From Diphasiastrum complanatum (lineage: Eukaryota > Streptophyta > Lycopodiopsida > Lycopodiales > Lycopodiaceae), in NCBI GenBank assembly GCA_029204225.1, contig CM055104.1, positions 53,557,165-53,621,164 on the forward strand: 64,000 nucleotides of DNA. The letters run 5' to 3'. The translations under genes and the position numbers were made by a program. This document shows, one piece after another, positions 57,346-64,000 of this stretch. The stretch's first letter is position 1. Each line of letters starts with the position of its first letter. The notes under the pieces were generated by a model. The model ran no database searches and was not told the DNA's origin. It was given only the letters and a program-made list of their open reading frames with translations.

Positions 57346-57554
57346 TGTGATGGTTTTGTTGGAGTAAAATTAGATGTATAATAGGATTGAGAGTACATGA
57401 AAAAGAAGGCCTCTAATGTGTATTCATTTTTGACAAAGTCCATCATTGGAGAATGTTCTTCTACATAGAGTACACAAGTAAAACATAGACTCCCAAGAGG
57501 GAGTACACTTTTAGGCTTAAATACCAACTAGAAATAAATACCCAAAATCTCTCT
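57346..57554 (-). repeat. Possible LTR end upstream of ARD, right copy
   Basis: Mirror of 14930-15138. The terminal CA is followed on the minus strand by TGGTATCC. Confidence 0.4.
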
Positions 57555-57603
57555 TCATAATCTTTATAGTCATTGTTGCCACCTGCAGTAGTCTTGCCAT
57601 GCA

Positions 57604-57611
57604 TATATAAA
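57604..57611 (+). promoter_or_regulatory. Candidate TATA box of ARD, right copy
   Basis: TATATAAA is followed within 40-180 bp by a CT-rich leader (CTCTCTCTCGATCTCTCGAT). A short upstream ORF (ATGCTGTATAGCTAA, near 57824) lies in the presumed leader. Confidence 0.45.
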
Positions 57612-58086
57612 GGTTGCCATGCATATACAAAGGTTGGGTGTTGGTTCTCTCCGAGAAGACTTAGGCTGCAGTGCCACCGCCACCTCTCCTTCACCCTTAA
57701 CCTTCTCGATCTCTTACGCTTCTTCGAAATCTGGGAAATCTCTCTCTCGATCTCTCGATCTTTTGGTTGCTTTTGCTCTCGTGCGCGCATACATATCACT
57801 GACGGTGGAGAAACTACCACACTAATGCTGTATAGCTAAAGATACTGCTAGCTAGTCGGCTGCTATTGCTCAAAAAACTACTCCGCCGCCCACTGATCGG
57901 GAGAAGTTTCCTGTCTCCAACGCCACCATTGCACTGCTGCTCTCTGCACCACTGATACCAGGACCAATTCTGATGCATTGTTCCTGTATAAAGCCTACAT
58001 TGGCACTCACTAGCTCTAACAGCATTTTGGGCTTCTGCTGCATAGTGTTTTTTGGTCGGGCTTATCTCAGTATATTCAATTTCAGC

Positions 58087-59613
58087 ATGGATATTGCCCA
58101 GATTCACGTTCAGGTGTGTGTTTACAAACTTGTTTTTGTGATGCTCGTTGGCAGCTGGAGTTTTCGTCAATGCTATGTGTTGATAGTTGGTTGTAACTAA
58201 TTGTATATTTCGTAGCTATTTGGGAGTGAGGACGGGCACCTGGCAGGTCATTGCTTAGTAGTGTCGGATAATGATTGAACATAGACTGGCCAGAGTGTGA
58301 GTTTAATTCAGCTTGCTTTTCCACGATCCGTCACTTACTCTAATTAATTTCTCTTGCATTCGGTTGCATTTCTATATATTAACTTGTCAGAGGAAGTTTT
58401 TCTTTCGGAATTGGTGAGAACATGTTTTTGAGTCGAAAGATGGTTTGATCCAAAGCCCATGCAAGCAGTACACATCGCTTTCTTTCCTTCATCACTTCAC
58501 ATAGTCTTGCCAACATTTTTCTAACATGGACACAGCAACCTACAAATGGACTGATACTAAATGGTTGATCAGTTATGACATTTCAGTTACAAAAGCTTTT
58601 GCTAGTTAAGACGTTCTACTTATATTGTTTTCACTGAATGTAGAAAGAGTTGGAAGCTTGGGAGTACAATGCAAACGATGAGGATCACCGGCTTACGGAC
58701 AAGTTTAGTCCCAATCGTCCAGTGCCACAGGAACACATCCACGGTATTCACACTCAACAAGCAACTACTAAGATTAGTTTTGCTTGTACCTATTGGAGAT
58801 ATTGGAGAGGATATGAAAGGAGCAAATTCAAGCTGAATTTACTAACTATGCAAGTTTTGACTGTCAGAGCAGGGAGTGCTGACATGGAAGCTTGATGTAG
58901 ACGAATGGGAAAAGAACACTTTGCTAGAAACAATCAAGATGGATCGTGGGTACAAATACTCGGTATTGTCCTCGCCTAAATTGATTCAGTTGGTTTGTGA
59001 CTCTGGAGTTTCTATCAGCTTGAGTTTGTTATTGGAATCGCAATATTCTAATATTCTCAATGATGCGTGGCACTAGGAGGTCGTGACTGTTTGCCCCAAA
59101 GAGATGGAAGATTTCGAAAAAAAAGTGAAAGGATTTTTCCAAGAACATATGCATTCTCAAGAGGAAATACGGTTGATACTTGATGGCAACGGTCAGAAGA
59201 GGCCATTAACGAATATTAGCTTAAAAATTAGAATATGTTGTTTTGTCTCTGTTTTCAGTCAAATTCAGTGATTGCAAGAACAATTTAGCCGTAATGGGTT
59301 GATCTTGCGTTTGCAGGCTACTGGGACATTCGAGATTATGACGGTAAATGGATTCGTTTCCGCGTAACTAAGGGTGATATGATTGTTCTTCCTCCAGGAA
59401 TGTTTCACAGGTTTACGATTGATGAGAACAATTATATCAAGGTAATGCAACCATGTATGAAACTTTTTCCCATCATAACGATTTCAGAATCTTGTTGATT
59501 GCAGTGCTAGTGTTACACTCTAAAGCCTGCATACTTGGGTACAGGCACTTCTCTACACAGACATTCCATACAGGACTCAGCATGGAGCGGGGAGTGAAAG
59601 TGCTGCAAGGTAA
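58087..59613 (+). CDS. ARD: Acireductone dioxygenase, six exons, right copy
   Basis: Coding exons 58087-58113, 58644-58743, 58868-58962, 59077-59191, 59317-59441 and 59545-59613 total 528 coding bases plus TAA, or 176 codons, all with GT-AG introns of 103-530 bp and no stop. This is the usual ARD length. The protein reads EAWEYNANDEDHRL, GVLTWKLDVDEWEKN, VTVCPKEMEDFEKKV, then the cupin motif EHMHSQEEIR and GDMIVLPPGMFHRFTID. H98, H100, E104 and H143 match the Fe/Ni ligands known in bacterial ARD (H96, H98, E102, H140). The product oxidises the acireductone intermediate of methionine salvage in the cytosol or nucleus. The C-terminus (TDIPYRTQHGAGSESAAR) differs from the common WTPYNRP ending. 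An in-frame ATG at 57973 would add 38 residues with a hydrophobic stretch (SILGFCCIVFFGRAYL). Exon limits were read by eye. Confidence 0.9.
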
Positions 59614-61013
59614 GAAAGCCAGCTTGAGAATGGGTAACATTCGCAAATTATCTAAACATTCATAAAGTTCTCGACTACCACGAAAAAAAGCAAGCTCTTT
59701 TACGTTGCTCTCATTGTCTGGATCGTGGTACAGGAAACAATACGTGGACAAAGTGCTGAATAACCCTGCGGCCGTTCATAGACACCGGATTACCACTCAG
59801 TGACAGCCAGTCTAGTCTGTTATCAGACTTTTTCCAGCCAAGATGGTGGCTGTTGGATCTCTTATATAGCTGTCCTAAAAATATCTCTAGCGGCTGTGTC
59901 CGGACGACATAAATAGCCAGTTATAGATTAGTTTATATCGGCATATCTCGTTTTTTAAGACGCTCCTAATTCGCAGGATATATTAGTTAGATATACAATT
60001 GATTGGTACAGTACAAAACTGATACAATCATAGAAAATGAGCGGGATTCTTTCCATTCACCTGGATAAGTTCTGTGCTTGTACAAGGCATATATTTATCT
60101 ATATGATGATTCTCTCTGAAGAGCTCATAACATTCTATTTTATTACCTTTTTGAGCATTAACATGCTGCCCAATTTCTTTTTTTTTTTGGAATTAAGGGC
60201 TGCATGGAAGGTGAAATTTTCATGATGATCCCACATGAAGCTACTTGATCTACAATGCCCACATAAAGCTACTTGATATTTAATATGACAAATTCCCAGA
60301 AATATACTTTACGATATCTTTCTGAATTTCTTCTCTCTTGTAGAATTATATCTTAATTCACTTGAGCTTCAACATAATACATATTCTTGTCTATCGGAAA
60401 TTAGCTTCAGATCTAGATGTCTTTCTATGTGCCGAAATCTCAGAAGTTATTATTCCTTCTTTGGATAACTGCAACAAGAAATAATAACTTTTGAGGGCAT
60501 TGTAGATCAAACAACCTGAACTATTATTCTACCCTGAAGCAAAATTTGAGGCTTGGCATATCCTTCAAACTCTTCGTGGTTTAGATCCCATACATTCTTA
60601 TGTGCTGAAGGTTTGAATTCTTATGTGAAAGTGCATACTATGGCTATAGTCACTTGGATGATGATCATAGCTTGCCTGGAATCCTTTGTTCTTGGAGCTT
60701 TTGAGATCATTTTAGTATCTTTCTATGAATCGTGTAGATGCAAATAATTGGGGATCGAAAGGAGCATTGCAAGGATTATTAGCTATATTACGAGGAGCTG
60801 CATTACTAATTGATCGCTACATATACTAGAAATCTTGGTGTACTACACTACGGAATGCTCTTTTAATTAACATAGATGTGACTAATTGATTCAACTTTTG
60901 TCTAACAAATTAAAGGCCAAAAGTAAATTTTAAGAAATTATTCATGAATCCATTAGTTGTTAACTATATGAGCCTGCTCATGAGCTTTTATAGAGAGTAG
61001 TTTCTTCAGAGGT
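59614..61013. other. Intergenic stretch downstream of ARD, right copy
   Basis: Mirror of 11471-12870. No gene recognised. It holds the ARD 3' UTR and AT-rich DNA. Confidence 0.5.
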
Positions 61014-62184
61014 TGCTTCTCTATCTCTTATACCTCGCTTACTATCTCTTAAACCAAGCTTTATTTTAAACACTTGGCTAAGTGCTAGCTTGATCTTTAC
61101 AATTTCTCCATGACTATCTTTCTTGAACAGTGTCATCAACATATATTATAGAAGTTTGATGTTAAATTCATCAATCATAAATGTGATGTTAAGAAAATGC
61201 ATTATGCTCTCTCACAATGAACTAAAGCCCAAGCTAGAAATTTCGAATCGAGCATTCAAATATCTTGGGGCTTGCTTGAGCCCATACAAGTGTTCTTTTT
61301 TTAAGGCAAACAAACTTTTTGCATGAAAACACTTTGAGGTGTTTACCTTAAAGAATTGCATAAGATAACTTACCATCAAGTGGAGCAAATGGTGGCCTAT
61401 TTGAAATGAAGTTAAGTGTAATTGATTGTCTCATCCACCTAAAGTGGGAGCGTTAGAACACTCGAAAACTTCTATTTTATCTCTTGTCCATTTCATTTTG
61501 TTGAGGAGTCTTTGGATAAGAAATTTTACTTTGAATACCATGTGTTGTCACAAATTTTGATAGAGTCTTTAGGAATCTACTCATATTGCTTAATCTCAAT
61601 ATTTTGATCTTGATGTTGATTTGGTTCTCCATCATAGATTTAAACTTAAAGAATGTCTCCTTCACTTGTTCCATGCTCTTAAGTAAGTATATCTAGGTAT
61701 GCCTACTATTGTCATAAATAATCAATGTATCAAATGTGTTGTATATTGTTTTGTAGTAAACATGTGTTGTATATTGTAAAAAAATCAAGAGGTAGACCGG
61801 TTAGATTATAATTGACCAAAAAATGTATGCATCTAAATTGGATGTCCCAATCTCTTGTGCCACAACTCAATCAAAGACACAATTTGCATAACATTCTTAA
61901 CTTCTCCACGCTTATAAATAGAAGCTTCTAGCTTATAAATCCTACTATGTTTCTTAATATTATGTTTTTCTCCTAATGGTGACTAGTCATGTGAGAACTA
62001 GCAGAAGCACCTACCTGTCCACCTTGAATCCCATGATCCATTAGATAACACATAATATTTGAAGATATCATAAGGGAACTCCCATCAACCTTATCAAATG
62101 TAAAGTTACCTTGGCTACCGCCCTTTTGTTAAAGTCATCTTCCTCTTAAAACATTCACCTATAAAATGACCAAGCCTTTTCTAC
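61014..62184 (-). pseudogene. Copia-D pol fragment, right copy
   Basis: Mirror of 10300-11470, with the same broken integrase and RT pieces (KETFFKFKSMMENQINIKIK at about 61600-61660). Confidence 0.75.
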
Positions 62185-62193
62185 TAAAAGAAA

Positions 62194-64000
62194 TTCACCT
62201 TTGATTTGTTTTTTTCTACTACTTGCTTATTGGATCCCCCCTTCGCATCCTCAATGGATTCACAACAAACAAGGAGGCATTCTTCAAAAATCCACCCAAG
62301 GCCACATTGACAAGGGAAGAAGAGATGATGCGTGGCTTGGCATCTACTCCTTTGTACGAGGGTGCACAAATATCAAAGTTGTGAGTTTGTTTGTTACTTT
62401 TGAACTTGCAAACTAAGCACGGGTGGTCAGATGCGAGTGTGAAGTTGTTTGAGTAAGCTTGCTAGCTTCATGTGTGTTATAGACAAATTGCTCTAATCTC
62501 ATTTTATTTTTAATTCATGCGTTGTGACAAACTATATATCACTAATTATATAAACATATGTTTTGTCACAGTTTGCTCAAGAAAATGTTGCTCCCAAATA
62601 ACACAATGGCGACGTCTCGACAAGAAGCCAAGAAAATGCTATCCGTGGTTGGCATGGATTACAAGAGTATTCATGCATGTCCTAATGATTGCATCTTATA
62701 TCGAGATGAGTTTGCCAGAGGCAAGCACATGTCCATGTTGTGGGGAACACCCCTACAAGCAAGATATACAAGGAGCGACCATACCCATCAAGGTGGTATG
62801 ACATTTTTCCATCATACCTAGGATACGCCACATGTTTAAGTGTAATTCCATCGTGGAACTAATGACATGGCATTCGAGCAATCGTTCATCAGACGATACT
62901 ATGAGAATCCATATCGATTCTCCAACAGGGAAGCACGTGGATGCTACCTGGCATGAGTTTAGGGATGAGCCTCACATTTGCATTTGGGGTTGGCCATGGA
63001 TGGTGTGAATCCATTCGGTTTGCACTCCACATCATGGTCCACTTGGTTGGTTGTCCTTGTAAACTACAACATCTTGGCAAATTATAAAGAAGGGGCACCT
63101 AATGCTCGCCTTTCTTATCCTGGAAAAATACAAGGTAAAAAATATGGACGTGTATATGGCTCCCTTGATAGATGAGCTAAAGATTCTATGGCAAGGAGTT
63201 CAAGTGAGCGATATATCAAGACCACTAAGACATTGTCAAAGAGATTTTGTGGTAAAGGGCATCTTGATGTGGACGATGCACGACTTTCTTGAATATGGGG
63301 AATATTCAGGTGAAATGTCCTTGCTATTGGTTCGATCTATGCTATTATATTAAATTTTATGTGCATCCACAAAATTACTCTCAATTCAAACATTTGACCC
63401 ACGATTAACTAGGTTGTTTTGTCTCAATGTAGGGCTCTAAACTAGTAGTTACAATGCGTGCCCCATTTGTGGCCAGTATTTGCAAGCACGTCACTCACAA
63501 CATTTGCGAAAGATGGTTTATGAGGGCCACACACACTCGATACCGTCCACTCGATCACCCTATGCATGATGGACTTGTTGGTCAACGCCCTCATTCCATG
63601 AAGCTACGATACATATTTGGGCTAATTAATGGTACATGTCATTTATTTATTTTATAATTACTCTCTTTATATTTCTTTTAGCGATACATAATCTGCATTA
63701 AATGTGTGTGCTTGTTTGTTAATATTGTAGGCAAGTGATTGGTTTCGGATTTGGAGATCCAATCAAGATCTAGGGCAACTCCCTCCTGGCATGAATTGGT
63801 TATCAATACGTCATGAACTCCCATATTGGGGGGAATTGTTGATAATCCATCTTTTGGATCTGATTCAAGAATGTCGGGAGCATGATTTGGGAGCACTTGA
63901 CTAGGTCGAAAGATAAAAAAGACGCACGAGATAATTTAAAAGAAGTGGCAATGATGGCTGATTTATGGCCACAAATGGTGGGGACTTCGATTGTCCTACC
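62194..64000 (+). pseudogene. CACTA transposase fragment, right copy
   Basis: Mirror of 8484-10290; it runs off the window. The order of motifs is the same. One residue differs between arms: HNICERWFMRATH here versus HNICKRWFMRATH on the left (position 63508 versus 8976). Whether the gypsy-1 LTR truncation is also mirrored cannot be seen. Confidence 0.85.

Larger units (their letters stand above)
48598..64000. repeat. Right arm of giant inverted repeat (runs off the window)
   Basis: Reverse complement of 8484-23896. The inner end is exact at 48598, with TAGATAATC shared at the joint. The outer end lies beyond 64000. Relative to the left arm it has GG instead of GGG at 52851-52852, lacks 9 bp near 54898, and carries G at 63508 where the left arm predicts A. 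Confidence 0.97.

Noticed and set aside
57573-57839. Frame in the ARD leader (88 codons) as an extra first exon
   Set aside because: It ends in a stop before the ARD ATG and gives no ARD-like sequence.
1-64000. tRNA, rRNA or CRISPR-like arrays
   Set aside because: No cloverleaf, rRNA or regularly spaced identical repeats with unique spacers were seen; the CCGG array has variable unit lengths and no unique spacers.

Overview
The window is plant nuclear DNA and is dominated by retrotransposons. Evidence for a plant: Ty1/copia and Ty3/gypsy pol genes with plant-type primer-binding sites (the tRNA-iMet form TGGTATCAGAGC and the Athila/Tat form TGGCGCCGTTGCCGG), a CACTA (En/Spm) transposase, GT-AG introns of about 90-530 bp, and a plant-like acireductone dioxygenase gene. 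Species and even division cannot be fixed from the sequence. Almost every coding stretch is a broken transposon gene.

The main structure is a very large, almost perfect inverted repeat. Bases 8484-23896 reappear in reverse complement as 48598-64000. The right arm is cut by the window edge, so each arm is at least 15.4 kb. The spacer is 24.7 kb (23897-48597). Paired positions sum to a constant (72494, then 72493, then 72484), and I found only three differences: one substitution, a 1-bp homopolymer indel and a 9-bp indel.

Layout. 1-7659: a minus-strand gypsy element (gypsy-1) with gag, protease, RT and RNase H; a coiled-coil coding stretch stands where integrase should be. 7665-10290: CACTA transposase cut by the gypsy-1 LTR; the inverted-repeat arm starts inside it as far as the window shows. 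The arm, read from its outer to its inner end, holds CACTA, a copia fragment (copia-D), an intact-looking six-exon ARD gene, a CCGGTCGAGAT-type minisatellite, gypsy-2 pol, copia-B with its LTR, and copia-A with its LTR. The right arm repeats this in mirror order.

The spacer holds the rest: the N-terminal part of the gypsy-2 RT; two copia units sharing one LTR (copia-E); a divergent histone H3/CENH3-like open frame (31127-31435, plus strand); a pair of GC-rich hairpins; two minus-strand spliced genes of families I do not recognise (31981-33441 and 33684-36403); a nearly full-length copia pol (copia-F); and several more copia pieces. The inner right breakpoint falls in a copia element, between its GAG-pre-integrase region and its RT.

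The items most worth following up are the palindrome, which is either a very recent inverted duplication or an assembly artefact, the H3-like frame, and the two unrecognised spliced genes, which could be the two genes of a DNA transposon.
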